The translations under genes and the position numbers were made by a program. A DNA stretch of 64,000 bases from Macrobrachium rosenbergii (Eukaryota > Arthropoda > Malacostraca > Decapoda > Palaemonidae), in NCBI RefSeq assembly GCF_040412425.1, contig NC_089741.1, forward strand, positions 44,025,358 to 44,089,357, read 5' to 3'. The notes under the pieces are model-generated. The model did no database searches. It was not told the DNA's origin and saw only the letters and a program-made list of their open reading frames with translations. Below, piece after piece: positions 35,844 through 48,925 of this stretch. Within the stretch, counting starts at the first letter, position 1, and each line of letters starts with the position of its first letter.

Positions 35844-36136
35844 CAGGGTGTCCCTGAGTTATGGCACTTTTTCAAATACATTTATCAAGAATAGGTATCT
35901 AGTTGCAGCATTGTAAGCACCGTTAACAGTGCTTATGATGGCGTTAATGGTGCTTAAAACAAAAATAGGTATCTAGTTACGGTGCTGCAATTAAGTTCTG
36001 GTGCCATAAGCGTCGTTAAAGCACTGTTAACAGCGCTTATGGTGCCTATTAATTAATAAGCACCAGCTTACGGCAGAAATTGACTTATGGAGTGATGCTG
36101 GAACGGAACCCCCACCATAAGTCGGGGGACTGCCTG
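35844..36136. mobile_element. Tigger-like MITE
   Basis: Left end CAGGGTGTCCCTGAGTTATG, right end (reverse complement) CAGGCAGTCCCCCGACTTAT with GGTGGGGGTTCCGTTCC just inside. Flanked by TA on both sides (35842-35843, 36137-36138), the expected target duplication. The interior holds a tandem repeat of AATAGGTATCTAGTT and repeated GTTAACAGTGCTTATG-type words. Confidence 0.75.
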
Positions 36137-36948
36137 TATTTTCAATACGAGCCATGATAAATAAGTCCAGCAGCAGCAAAAAAATCCTTATGACAGTATG
36201 GACAAAGAAAATGTGAATGCCAACAGTTAACTGAGTGGGTGGTACCACCGTCACTCCACTAACATGCCGCTAGTTAAAAACCTTGTTGATAAATTTCAAT
36301 GACCTGAACACCTTTTGTGCGAGGTATAGCCTATCCATATAAAAGTTGAGGGTATGCATTTTTGTGGGAGCAAATAAAAACCATAAACTACACTGTATTT
36401 TACCATATCTATAAAAGCTACTGAAGTCACCACATTAAACCTCAGTTTATAATCAGGACCTTTGAAACACATATATTCATACTTCATGATGAAAATTTGG
36501 TATTGTTCATAGATAAACCATAAGACTTTACTACAAAGAGTACAAATGCACTATATTATTCATGAAAAATATTTTTACAAAAAGATACTACACTTTCTAC
36601 AATCAACTAGCAATTTTTCAAAACAAAGTTTGTTTTCTAAATATCTGGTACTATACTGTACACACCACTGCCTTAATTTAATTCAATGATTTATCAGAGG
36701 GAAGCACCTCTAACTCCACCTACACAATGCTGAATATTTTAGGACCCACTGTGACTCAGTGGCATTACTGCTAGACTACTATAATCTGTTATTAGATTCT
36801 GTATTGGTTAAAGAAGCTTTTGTGCCAATGGCATGGCATTCATTACCGATTGCCTATCACGTAAGTAATGACTACGCACCATTACTACTTGGCTAGCCCC
36901 ACTGGTTTCCCAATAGCCTATACTACCTATCGAGTACTGTACCTTCCC

Positions 36949-37224
36949 CTAGGCTTCAAAAGATAGAAGCACCTTCTTTTCTGGAACATGAAAGTTCGTA
37001 ATCTTGTATAACAAGCAACACTTCTTATGAGAGTCAACCTCCTCATCCACTTCATTCAAAGGCACTGTCCTAGCTTTTACCAGAATTGTTAACATACATC
37101 CTTCAGCCAAGGGTGAGAGCCTTAGCATATGTCCAACAATCTGAGTCAGGTAAAGGATGCTGGCAACAGTGCTGTCCATCCAGACATCATAGAGAATAAC
37201 ATTTTCCTGCATACATTTTTTCAT
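36949..37224 (-). other. Unrecognised 91-codon open frame
   Basis: Reads MKKCMQENVILYDVWMDSTV ... to VPEKKVLLSFEA and stop. The frame stays open upstream to an acceptor-like TTTTAGGTCAG near 37239. Amino-acid composition looks protein-like, but I do not recognise it and see no partner exon. Could be a pseudogene piece, a last exon, or chance. Confidence 0.2.
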
Positions 37225-37628
37225 AAAATCAGAGAAACCTGACCTAAAATCATTTAGTGTTAATCGGAGATGGGCTGTGGCTGCACCTAATTGGGGTTGC
37301 TGTCCATAAAATCATTTGTCTAGGCTCAACTCATCAAACATAACCTAACCTGACAGGATTAGTCAAGTTAGATCAGCAAGTAGTCAAGATTAATGACATA
37401 AGATAAAAACTGGCCTAAAGGCATCAACCAACCCCTTATAGATAAACCCATAATACTTAGTATTGGTTACAATATTTTCAATCTCTGATAGATATCCATT
37501 GACAATAGATCAAGAGACAATTTGTCTCTATAATGGGGACACATGAACCTGAAGCATTATAAACAACAGACTGCATGAAATCTTTAAAAAGAAACCAGTT
37601 TTTTCAGGTGTTGACATGATCTAATCCC

Positions 37629-37792
37629 AGTTAAGTAAGTTTTGGGCATTTTTTTAGTACTGTAGTATATTCATTACGCCACTCAGAGTACTATATAGCA
37701 TTGGCTCATCAGTTAAGTAAGTTTTGGGCATTTTTTTAGTACTGTAGTATATTCATTACGCCACTCAGAGTACTATATAGCATTGGCTCATT
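37629..37792. repeat. Perfect tandem duplication, 82-bp unit
   Basis: The unit AGTTAAGTAAGTTTTGGGCA... to GCATTGGCTCAT occurs twice back to back with no mismatch that I can see. Confidence 0.95.
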
Positions 37793-40585
37793 AGGTACAT
37801 TTACCTTGTAACAAGATGCAAATCACATCAAATTAAGACTGAAGAGTCTCAAGGCCTTAATACATCATCCTGTGGAAAGGGTGCTAATTATTACTTTGCC
37901 CCTCATATTCCTTATGGAATAAACATCAACACTTGATATACCCACTTACTGGTATTAGGCTATTGAAGTTAAGCCTAGTGTTGGATAGAAAGTTGTTTCA
38001 CTGAAGTCAGTGATGGCGATGAATTAATATATAGGGCCTAGCCTACCATATGTCAATCCAATCTTTGCAGGCCTAGCCTAGGATTAAATCTTAATACGGT
38101 TACTGTTTTCTGTTTTTTTTTCCTAGGGTGCTACACCATTGAAGATGCTCTGTGAGACCTGAAAACTCAATTGATCATAGGATATACATAATAATGCAGA
38201 CAAATTCTAGAATTTTTTTCTCTCATTATATGGTGTACGCAAACCAGTTGTGGAATCTACCCTGTTACAGTGCTCAGAAAACAGAAATCTTTCATTTTTT
38301 CTTGAATGACTTGGTATTTTCTGTCCTCCTCAAGTTGCAAGGGAGCTTGCTGTATAATCTTAGATCAGCTAATTTAAAGTCTCTGAGGCCAACATTCCAA
38401 TTGCAACTTGGCTTGAATAACTTAAGAGTCCATCTGTAGCTATTCTTCTGTTGACGCCAAACGTTGCATATATTACACACAACAAGTCATCGTAATACCT
38501 AGGACACCTATTCTTGATAGCTTGGTAAGTTGTTACGTATATTTTACGCATTATTCTAGCTTTTAATAAGGAGCCAATGCAGCTCAAATAGATAAACCTG
38601 GTGAAATAAAAATCATTGGTTAGCAAAGCTCTGTGGTTCGTGCCCTTGCTTAGCCAACCCTTGGGCAATGTCAAAAAGTCTAATTAACCTAATCTACTGG
38701 CTCCCAAGCCTAATTCTTGTATACAGTTCAAGCACAAACAATCTCGTAAACAAAGGAGACAAGTCTTACGTAATTAGCCTACCTGCTGCTTGTGTTAAAA
38801 GGCTACTTATGAAGCAGGTTGACTGCCATTCGTAAGCACCCAGTTTGATAGGAGTTGTTGCGATAACGTATCGTTGATTTTCCTGTCATGTTTTCTTCCA
38901 TTTACTTCAGTAAGTCAATTAATAACATCACTGTTTTCTAATGAAACCTTTCGTACACAACTTCTTTGTGAATAGCTGGCTGTTAGAAAAGGGCAACAAC
39001 ACGTATGCAATTTCTGTAGACGATAGGTAGTGACACGTTGGATATATATTTAAAAAATGTCTTAATGTATCGTTCTGTGACGTAACCATTGTTTACGTTC
39101 GGGAGGGTGGAAACTTAAGATGCGGGCGTTCGAACATGAGGGCGTTTCGGTTGAGGAAAGAAATGAATTAATTTTTAAATGCTCATTGTTTCTTTTTAGG
39201 TCAGTGAGACAATGGCGATCATATTGTAAATTCACTGTTTGTTGTTGTTACTGGTAGATTATGATAGCTTTGTTCCTTAAGTCTGATATGCCAGGAAAAG
39301 TATTACTTAATTTTTTCCCAATTTTTTTTAACAGATGCCTCTTCAGTTCTAATTCTCAATACTGTGTTAATTCTCTTTATTTCAACACTCGTTTAAAGTT
39401 TTCCAACAGTAGTTTTTAGATCATAATGATCAGATTATCGGTATTTTCTTGCTCACTGGTCATATTTGCTGAAATAGAATGGGCATAAAAATTATCTAAA
39501 CCTCATGGTCAGGACCTGACGTAAGATTTGGTATAAAACAAAACATATTTTCACTCATCAAATCTATTAATTCTGTGCAGCAGGTTTCACTTCCTGCTCT
39601 ATGTCAGGGATGTAGATTTAAAGATAGAATCAAGGACATGACATGTCTCTTTTGTTATCTGCTTTCCAACTCGCTCCCTGGCTTACAATCTTCATGACCT
39701 CTGTACTGCAAAGACGTCTGGCACCTAGATAAATGGGCTAGATAATCCATCAACGTCCCTTGTAAACGTAAACACGAGACGCGAGATATATGAGAGCCTT
39801 AAGAAGTATCTCAGACTAAGTGCAACATTATCGTAGTACAGAAAGTCAGATGCCAACTAAGACAGAGGCACGGAAATTGAATAATTAATAGAGGTGATCT
39901 GATTGATTCAACACATTAAGGTTTAAGGATTCAGTTGACCACGTTCCTTATCGTATTCTTGGCGGAAAATATTCGTGTTTTGTTGGCAGAAGATTTTCAT
40001 TGAGGAAAGTGAACAGAAATGGAGGTTTAGGTGTCTGGAGCACAGATCAGTTGTTTACAACGTCACCAAGTGTTATAGATTACCCTTGGAAACTGAGATG
40101 CAGCACTAATTGTTTCTCAACGAGTAAGCTAAGTGGTTTTGGAACAAGATATCAAGATACCGGCGAGCGACCGTCAGATCATGAACTCAACTTCATAAAA
40201 CGACTGCAATATCTACCAATTGGCAGGAATTATTTCATATACTTGAACCTGGGACAGTGCTAAATTGTCTCCATCAGGAAGATGAATATTCATTTCCGTA
40301 GCACATCTGTCGTGATACTGAATCAGTCATACCAATTTCTTTTGACTGGTAGATGAGACAAAGGCAGAAATGGCTGCCAATTATAATCTCGGTCACGGCA
40401 TGGAATGAGTATTTATACAGTAGATGGACTTCTCTTGAATACGAACAAGTCAAACATTGGTTCGTAGGTTCCACAAAATCAACCTTTCTTGATTTTGTTT
40501 TTGATTTTCAGCGCGACCTTCACAGCGTTTTTGTTTGAAATTGCGCAACACGCTTCGCTGATTTTCTTTGTATGAATACTTTCGT

Positions 40586-40815
40586 TTTTATTACTAGGGG
40601 TTGCTCTGCTTATGCAGTGTGTATGAATTCATTGGTACAAAGGCGCATACACATTTATGAGTTTATTTATCTATCTATACATAAACACATATGTAGTATA
40701 GGCAGATAGATAAATTACGTTTGTTTTTATTGCTAGGGGTTCATACATTTAAGCAGTGCATGAATCCATTGGTACACACACCCTTTCATACATATCTGTC
40801 TATTTGTCTGTACAT
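40586..40815. repeat. Imperfect tandem duplication, about 140-bp unit
   Basis: The words TTATT(A/G)CTAGGGGTT, GCAGTG(T/C)(G/A)TGAAT and CATTGGTACA recur in the same order at about 40588 and 40727, followed by ATCTATCT/ATCTGTCT runs. Confidence 0.8.
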
Positions 40816-41271
40816 ACATATATTATACAAATACATATACAGATACAGACAGACACAGATAAAAGATACACGAACAATCACTCATACTCTTCTCGTATTA
40901 TCACTTACGAGTTTTCTTACGACAGAAGCGCAAGAGAATCAGTTTTTATTTTCCGATTAAATGGCTTCGATGTAATTTGACTCTTCATCATCAATTTCAT
41001 CAAGAACTCTTTAGTCCACTGATCCAGGATTAAGGAAAGAATTGCCAATGCAGAGTGTGGTGAAGTTAGGAGCTGGTTTTGCTTAAAGTAAATTGTAGCC
41101 TTGTAGGTGATAGTCTGCTGTCTGGCCTTGCCCGGGTGCAGCTTCAAGGCCGATAACTGTTGTTTGAAGGCGCGTCTGTTCCTCTTCATGTTTTGCATAT
41201 GTGTATGGGCGCCCAGGCGCTCATGCTCCTTTGCATACACACACACATGTATGCATACATACAAAGACACA

Positions 41272-41386
<115 letters not shown>

Positions 41387-41510
41387 CTATTTATCACATC
41401 ATGATTCATATACAATCAGAAAGCTACAAACGTCCTTTAATATATACTCTATCGGAAGTAATATATTTTATATATGTTACCGAAGGTGAATTTTTAGTTG
41501 ATAATAAGTC

Positions 41511-41760
<250 letters not shown>

Positions 41761-42051
41761 GTGTACAAGTGAGTCTGAGACCAATATATTGTTTCTATGG
41801 CTGTTTGACAAATGCCTTAATAGATGAAGTGACGAGAGGAACGAAATAAGAAAGTGAGACAGAAATGGAGTGTGGAACAACTGAATAACTGAACTAACTG
41901 AAGATAGAGAAGATAATGTACAAAAACTAGCGAAAGAACCTGAAAGTGTCGGCAAGAAGAGGAACTTGGCCATGAGTGTAGCGGTAAGGTTATGAAGGTA
42001 AGTGGAACTGTAGGAGATGGAGCAGTGGAAGGCGAGAGAGTGGAAACTGTT

Positions 42052-42195
42052 AAGTATACCTTAGTTTAACCAGACCACTGAGCTGATTGACAGCTCTCCT
42101 AGTAGGGCTGGCCAGATGATTAGAATTTATTTTACGTGGCTGAACCAATTAAGCACTAGCAATGGACCTACAGCTTATTGGGGGAACTGAACTAC
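42052..42195 (-). mobile_element. SINE family B fragment
   Basis: Contains AGTATACCTTAGTTTAACCA, GACCACTGAGCTGATTGACA and GGACCTACAGCTTATTG, the same order as in the 60224-61380 cluster, but lacks the tRNA-like end. Orientation is set by the full copies, whose tRNA-like end lies to the right. Confidence 0.85.
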
Positions 42196-42228
42196 ATAAA
42201 CTTCTGTACTCAAGTGTATATATATACA

Positions 42229-42229
<1 letters not shown>

Positions 42230-42319
<90 letters not shown>
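42230..42319. repeat. Compound (TA)n(TG)n microsatellite
   Basis: About 30 TA units followed by about 14 TG units. Confidence 0.97.
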
Positions 42320-42321
<2 letters not shown>

Positions 42322-42324
42322 GAG

Positions 42325-42433
42325 CAAAATCCACAAGGAAGAAAACAAATGGAGTGCTGCAAGGCCTTTTCGACCTGTAGTCCTTTACTTTGTAAAAGGC
42401 CTTGCACTCATTGTTTTCTTCCTTCGTGATTTT
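42325..42433. repeat. Foldback element next to a microsatellite
   Basis: Arms 42325-42370 and 42393-42433 are reverse complements (AAGGAAGAAAACAAATGGAG ... CTCATTGTTTTCTTCCTT), loop about 22 bp. It abuts the preceding TG run. A related partial copy at 41525-41620 also abuts TA and CA runs. Confidence 0.85.
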
Positions 42434-42523
42434 GTATCTTATTTATATCATCATCACGTTCCCTATTTTCGTGATTCAAAGTTATTACCACCACACATAT
42501 ATATATGTACAGTGTATATATAT

Positions 42524-43178
42524 TCCATTAATTATGTACTTACAAGAAACCTTACGTAAGTTTAATGGTCTGAATTATTCCTTCTTCTTCTTCTTCTTCT
42601 TTCTTCTTCTTCTTCTTCTTCTTCTTCTTCTTCTTCTTCCAAATGTAGACTGATGCTCACTACTTTACAACGATGTCATAAAAGTATTCGTTTGCGTAAT
42701 CACTCCGTTTTTAAAGGATTCTATGCACAGTGATGCGTACACATAATTTAGACTTATAAATTTGCTGTAAATTGAAGCAGGATCACGGAAGGATATTTTG
42801 CGACACATCATATATTGCCAATAGACTGTTTTTGAGCCCGAGTGTCAAATAACATCAATATGAGCTTCATACAGGAGGTTTCTCTCTCATATATCTCGAA
42901 TCAGCTGGTGCTTGATGTGTCAAAATATCCTTCCGCGCGATCCCTAGTTTGAGCAGTAAATTTAGTAAGTCTAAATTTGTGTAACGCATCACTTGCATAG
43001 AATCCTTTGGAAAAGGAGTGATTATAAAGAGAACACTTTCATGACATCGTTGTAGTGACATCAGTCTACATTTGGAAGAAGAAGAAGAAAGAAGAAGAAG
43101 AAGAAGAAGAAAGTTAAGAAGGAAAAATCAGACCATTAAACTGACGTAAGGTTTCTTGTGAGAGCATAATTTAATTGC
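42524..43178. repeat. Large foldback element with microsatellite-bearing arms
   Basis: About 655 bp. Left arm from about 42524 and right arm to about 43178 mirror each other for close to 300 bp: GAAACCTTACGTAAGTTTAA / TTAAACTGACGTAAGGTTTC, then a TTC run (42581-42640) opposite a GAA run (43074-43113), then CAAATGTAGACTGATG / CATCAGTCTACATTTG, and inner ACGGAAGGATATTTTG / CAAAATATCCTTCCGCG. No coding capacity. Confidence 0.9.
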
Positions 43179-43278
43179 GTAATTACATCACTGGCGCATT
43201 CCCTTGACAACAATTGATCATGATAAGATCTCTAGTGGCTTCTTTGGATGTTCGTCGGTTTCTGGCTCTTTCCACGAG

Positions 43279-43341
<63 letters not shown>
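43279..43341. repeat. (TAA)n microsatellite
   Basis: About 21 uninterrupted TAA units. Confidence 0.98.
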
Positions 43342-43343
<2 letters not shown>

Positions 43344-44042
43344 GCTTCATCTATGGTACTAGCTTTTCGGTGGGCATAAAGATCGTTAACAAAAGATATC
43401 AACAAATAAAACAAGAGGTAGATTGCGTCACATAGTCTAAGTATTGCAAACCACAAAAGGTACCACAAAAAAGCGAAGTATCACTTGTACACACACACAC
43501 GCACACGCACAAACACACACACATACAGATCAACGAACTGTCTGTAAATTTCCTTATCTTCACCATGCTGCCATCATTAGTTTTACACCTGGCGTAAAAT
43601 TGGATCCGCACATGTTCACTAAAGCAACGTCAAACGCTAGAATAGGCACGATTCTCATGTTGCAATAATGTTGGCAACTTTCTCAACTGTATCAGCTTCA
43701 TACACCTACACAGAAGGCTCATCAACAAGTCAGACCCCTTACACATACTATGTCCCGTGTATTTGGCACTTCCTGGCTGTTATTCCTCTTCCTTTTCAAT
43801 ATCTCTTCCACGGGATCTGTTGTCTTCCTTTCCTCTTCCTTTCTTACACTTCCGGATTATTTACTCTGATCCGTCCTTTCACATACGCTAACATTTGTAT
43901 AACTTTTACATGTATTTATCTCCACATTCCTCATACTTTCAGTTTCATCTCACGCCTCGTATGTACTGCTCAAATAATTCGTCTCGAGAGCTTCAACCGC
44001 CTTTTTTTTTTTTTTCATTCACATCCAGCATCCACACTTCAC

Positions 44043-44044
<2 letters not shown>

Positions 44045-44106
<62 letters not shown>
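44045..44106. repeat. (GA)n microsatellite
   Basis: About 31 GA units after a T-rich run. Confidence 0.98.
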
Positions 44107-44109
<3 letters not shown>

Positions 44110-44799
44110 GATATTCACTGATCGGTTACTTTCACTCTAAATAGGAGTCGATTCATGGCCATGGTACCTATAAATAAAAATCTAAGTTACGAAGCGTTTT
44201 CCATTAAATTCAAAATGCCTTGTGGGTTCGGTTTATTCATTTTCAATCATTATTTACTACCGTGACGTCACACGAAGCCCAGCCTCTTTTTAGTGGGCGA
44301 TTCATTGAACAGTTTCGTGGCGGTAAAAGTACGCTTTGAAAGTCTTCTACCTCACAGAATTAGAAAAGGTAGGGTTCTAGTTGTACCCCAATTGTGTGTA
44401 TCCATTTAGTATGAATATGCATGAGACTGAGAAAAGTGATATTCTAAACAAGTAATTCATGTGGTATACCGTCACTGAAATTCACTGTGATGCTATGGGA
44501 GCCTTTATGTTATAATGGAGAAATCTACATCATTTTGGTTTAATGAAAGTGATTCGGTTTTTCCGAAATAATCATGGAAAAAAGTTCTTGAACTGAATGA
44601 AAAAAGTTCTTACAGATATATTTCAAACTGTAATTCGTGGGAGACACACTGAATCCTAAAGTTTTGAATTGAAATCCGTAGAATATATCGGGCCGAGCTG
44701 CAGTCCCGTCTTTGCGCAGTGCGGTGAGAGAGAGAGAGAGAGCAGACGACAAAGAGGGACGAGAGAAAGGCGACAATCCCGGGCCGTGCGTGTGTGTGT

Positions 44800-45154
44800 G
44801 TTTTTTAAACCGCTGTGTTCCTGACATTCGTTCGTAGTCTACGTGTTGGTGAATGAAAACCGCCTCGTTAGAGCCTTATTTTGTAGAGAAGCGAATCACT
44901 TTGTCACTTTTACTTAACGTCCGTGCCAAACTTTTGTATTTTTTACTTGAACCAGTGCCAAAGTGAACACCGAGTCACCTATAGTTACCACACAGTTCCC
45001 GGTTGCTGTTCATTGTCAAGTTTCGTGTACTACGTGTGGCATTCGCTTTGGCTGTGTATGTTAGGTAGAAGCTTCTAAAAGCCGGATAAACTCCAGCCGA
45101 CAACTCGTCGACGCCACATCTACATAACATCGAGTGTTATTGATTTGCTTACGA
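44800..45154 (+). other. Possible noncoding 5' exon
   Basis: A 350-bp stretch of higher GC, free of simple repeats, with many CG dinucleotides, ending in ACGAG|GTATGT, a good donor. No long open frame. This texture fits a 5' UTR exon of a gene whose later exons lie beyond the window, but there is no protein evidence. Confidence 0.2.
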
Positions 45155-45180
45155 GGTATGTTGGCCTGAATCCTCCTGTG

Positions 45181-45600
45181 TCTCTATCCAGCATGGGTTA
45201 CTTATTTCCTTATAAACTGGTTGTTTTCCCGCTACGGGACACCCTATTATAAGTTAAAATATCACTGGCTGAGCAATAGTAAGACGTGTCTTTTTTTCAA
45301 TAACACACTGGTAACGGTACTCGTGTTTTTTTTTTTTTAATCCCGAAAGAAATGTGGCGCAAAGTGACGTAATCCTCTCTCACTCTATCACACATGGGTT
45401 ACGTATTTCCTTATAAATTGGTCGTTTTCTTCCTACGGAACACTTACAGTAATTGTTAGTCTGCGACAGGGGAGTTATATCACTGATTTGAGCAATAGTA
45501 AGACGTGTCTTTAACTCAAAAACATTCATAGGCAACCGAGGTATTACCGGTGCTCGCATTTTTTTTATACCGAAATAAATGTGGAACAGTGACGTCTCCG
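45181..45600. repeat. Imperfect tandem duplication, about 210-bp unit
   Basis: Shared words in order: CATGGGTTAC(T/G)TATTTCC, GAGCAATAGTAAGACGTGTC, then AATGTGG and GTGACGT. Copy 1 starts near 45191 and copy 2 near 45394. Divergence is moderate. Confidence 0.85.
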
Positions 45601-45609
45601 TGTTTGACA

Positions 45610-47570
45610 GAAGGCGACGCGTGCTGTTGCACAAATCGAAGTTTTTTCCTCAATATTTTGCAGGTTTATCTTTTGATGGATATATTAACAACGATTAAAG
45701 GATTGGCTTAACTTTAGATTTAATTGTTTCAAGAAATATAAAAGTAGACTTAGGTTATAAAGACCTAATCATAACATAGGTGTGAGCTGAGAAAAAGGCA
45801 AAGCTGTCAACTCGAGTGGCATTGCCATTGCAAGTTGCTTAAGCTTTTTTATGACTTAGCAAAGTACTAACCTGCTGAGCACGCGTCTGTTGTCAAGCAG
45901 TACAAGTAGTGCGTGTTCTTGCTCTCGATTAGCATCTAACATCCTACAGTTCTTAATTTTACAACGTAGGCATATATCAATTTTATTGATTACCATTGCT
46001 TCTTAATTTTATGAGGTAGTCCTATATTAATTTTTACGTATTTCTTGAGGCCCGTATTATCAACTGATTTTTATATTAGGCCTTAACATATTTTAATGTT
46101 TAAAGTTTTTTTTTAATGATCGGATAAAAACTTGTCTAACTCAGGCCTCATTGGGAATTTCGTCTCGTAACTGACTAAAAGCATCAACTTACTGAGAAAG
46201 TCATCATACTTTTGACCAAGGTCTAAAGACCTTGCTTTTGACATCTTTAGTATTCCCATCTCAACATCTTAAATCCGTAAGCCAGAATTCTCTTAAAGCC
46301 TTGCCATTGCACACTTATAAACCGGTTAATTTGCATTGAGATGTTTTGAAATCCTTCGGTGTAAGCTGAAAGTCATCGCTGCTGTTGCCATAAGGTTCGT
46401 AAGAGTCATGTTGGTACGTGGAAGTAATCAGTCTGGTTTACCTCAAGTGAGTGGAGATATGCTGAAGTTTATATCAAGCGTTTATTTATTTATTATTTTT
46501 TATTAACCGTTGAGCATTGTTCGAGATAAGTGCTTTGGGCGGTAATAGCCCTCGCTTGTTCCATTGGTGTACGTGGTAAGTTTTTGCAGCTGTGATAGGT
46601 GTTTCAGCTACTGAGTCAGAGTTGGAAGTCAGGGTAAAATGTGTTTAAATATAATCGACATAAGGAAATCCAATTTAGTCCACCAAGGGGACATAAGATA
46701 AAGAGTAACAATGTAAAAAATTGTTATAATTGTCAAAAAGCGAGCCCCTTCAAAAAGCAGGAAGTAAAGTTAAGAATGTGCTCGAAATCGCCTGTAGAAT
46801 GTGTTACGATCGGTTGCAAATGTACTCTATAAAGCAAGAATCGAAATAAAAACATTTCAATTATGAATAGGGAGATCTGCAGCAATTGACTAGAAGTAAC
46901 TAATTCGCAATGGCGTGAGTTAGTTCGCTGGTAGGATTACAGATATCGTGCCAAGGAAGGCAGTTAAAACTACCGAATTTTTCGGTGGCTGAAACAGTAA
47001 GTCTAGAAGCCACTAGTATGTGCCTTCGTGTTGTACTACTTGTGTTTGCGCACGTCGTCTCTCATAGGAACGAAATATTCGGGGAATCTGGCCTAGTTAC
47101 GAGCAGGTCTAAGCATATTGGGAAAGGGGGGAGGAGAAGAATCTAGAAGTATAATTCTGCAAGTTCAGCGAGCGATGGAATAGGTAGTTATGCGCATATA
47201 TGTAGCCCAGGCCTGATGGAAACAAATAAACGAAAGGCAAGGTTGTGGCTTTACCTAAGAAGTGGTAGATGTAGACCCAGCGGGGCGGTTTCAGACGAGC
47301 ATACTTTCACGACATCTTTTAGCAGTAGTTAATATAATTGTAATATAATTTTTCATATTTGTGAACAACCGAAGCTGCGTATGTTCGTTACAGCGATGAT
47401 TAGCAAGGGAGAATTTGATAACTTCTGTCACCGGTCTAGGCTAATTTTCGACGCTATTTCATGCGAAAACATCAGCAATTTTTCTGGCTACTTGATACAA
47501 AGTTTGGCGGGAAGATGCTATAAGAAGATTTTTTTCCACTTAAGAGCCGAACTTTGCTCCTTGCAAGGTG
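45610..47570. other. Gene-free stretch
   Basis: AT-rich sequence without recognisable coding or repeats on either strand. An open frame at 46641-46832 has a Cys-rich end but no splice context or known motif. Confidence 0.4.
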
Positions 47571-47576
47571 CAAAAG

Positions 47577-47577
47577 A

Positions 47578-47644
<67 letters not shown>

Positions 47645-47704
47645 AGGCATCTGATGGGATTGAGTCACTAACATTTTGGTTGGTTGTTGTATCATTGCAC
47701 AGGC

Positions 47705-47774
<70 letters not shown>
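47577..47774. repeat. (GT)n and (TC)n microsatellite pair
   Basis: GT run at 47577-47642 and TC run at 47705-47774, separated by about 62 bp of unique sequence. Confidence 0.97.
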
Positions 47775-47775
<1 letters not shown>

Positions 47776-47899
47776 TGCTTAGGAGTTTTGAAAACGATTA
47801 TTACAATCATAGTTTCTCAATCTCTCAGCAGTTTGATAAACATTTTGAAAAAACTATTTACTTTATAAAATTCAAAATTCAAAATGCAATCAGGAGGCG

Positions 47900-48920
47900 A
47901 TAGTAATCTCGATATGAATGCTAGACTTAAATAACTGAACTTGTACCAATAGACCTCCATGAGTGAGTATTATTTTATTTAAGTTATGAAAATTTATTCA
48001 TTATTACTACAGTGCTGAGATGATGCCACTACAAAATAAAGCTCAGTGCTACATAAAAAAAGTAGCACGAATCATTATAGTACTTTTTTCCTAGACGTAT
48101 CAGATAAACGATAATTTCAAAGGGAAGGTATCCCAGTGTGAGGTGGAATTTATCTGCCAGATTACCCCCCCCCAAAAAAAAAGTATTATAAGTCACTAAA
48201 GAATTTCAGAAAAGAATTTAAGTCCGCAGTAAATTAACGATTGATATTAAAGCCTGTGTTTTAAACCCTACGCCAGAAAAATAGCAATACAAAACGAACA
48301 GTGCGTGGTTCCTTTCATAATTGTCTTAATTAGATATTCATGTCAGCAAAAAATTGTCTCCATTAACATGTTGCAAACACTTAGTGCTTGTGTACTAGCT
48401 TCGCTTGACCTCTTGACCCCGCCTGCATCAGCATTGTTGCTTATCAGTGAGGTGGGGCTCCTTGACACGGTGAAGGGACGTTGACCTTTCACTGCGCGCC
48501 CTTTGGCGGTATGGCGGTGTCAAACGAGTTCAGATTGATATCGTTTTTGTTTTTAATTGAAGATGCCTTTCATTCGTCTTTAAATTGGTGCAGGCAAAAT
48601 CATTAGACGGTAGCCGTTTTATAGTGGATAAGATAGGTCTACCATGACGTAAAAATTCATGGTTGGGGTCAGTCAGTACCTAGTACCATCAAGCAAGCCC
48701 ACCTAACTAACGGGAAAGTCAGTTGAGTGACTGGGATTCCTGGTGCTTTGCCGTTGACGTCAGTAGATTTCCTCGACTTATACTTGCTGAATTATCCTGG
48801 TCCATAACGGTCTCTCCAAAACACTGTACGCTTATTTGCAATATTATGAATGATATGAATTTTCCCAGCGGTCAGTTATAGATCAAATTCGAGTTAAAAC
48901 ATCGGTCTAAAACATGTAAA
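47900..48920. other. Gene-free stretch
   Basis: No coding, RNA gene or clear repeat seen on either strand. Confidence 0.4.
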
Positions 48921-48925
48921 AAAAA

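Larger units (their letters stand above)
35199..40560. other. Region right of the transporter, no gene supported
   Basis: Contains a MITE at 35844-36136, a short unexplained reading frame at 36949-37224, and a perfect tandem duplication at 37629-37792. The promoter and any noncoding first exon of the MFSD9-like gene should be here. A CG-richer patch around 39075-39150 could be a promoter but shows no core elements I would defend. Confidence 0.4.

Noticed and set aside
35499..35894. 131-codon frame beside the transporter's first exon
   Set aside because: Its 3' end runs into the Tigger-like MITE at 35844 and the text has no recognisable features.
43668..44144. 158-codon frame with an (RE)n tail
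   Set aside because: Ends in translated GA microsatellite; the rest has no motif or splice support.
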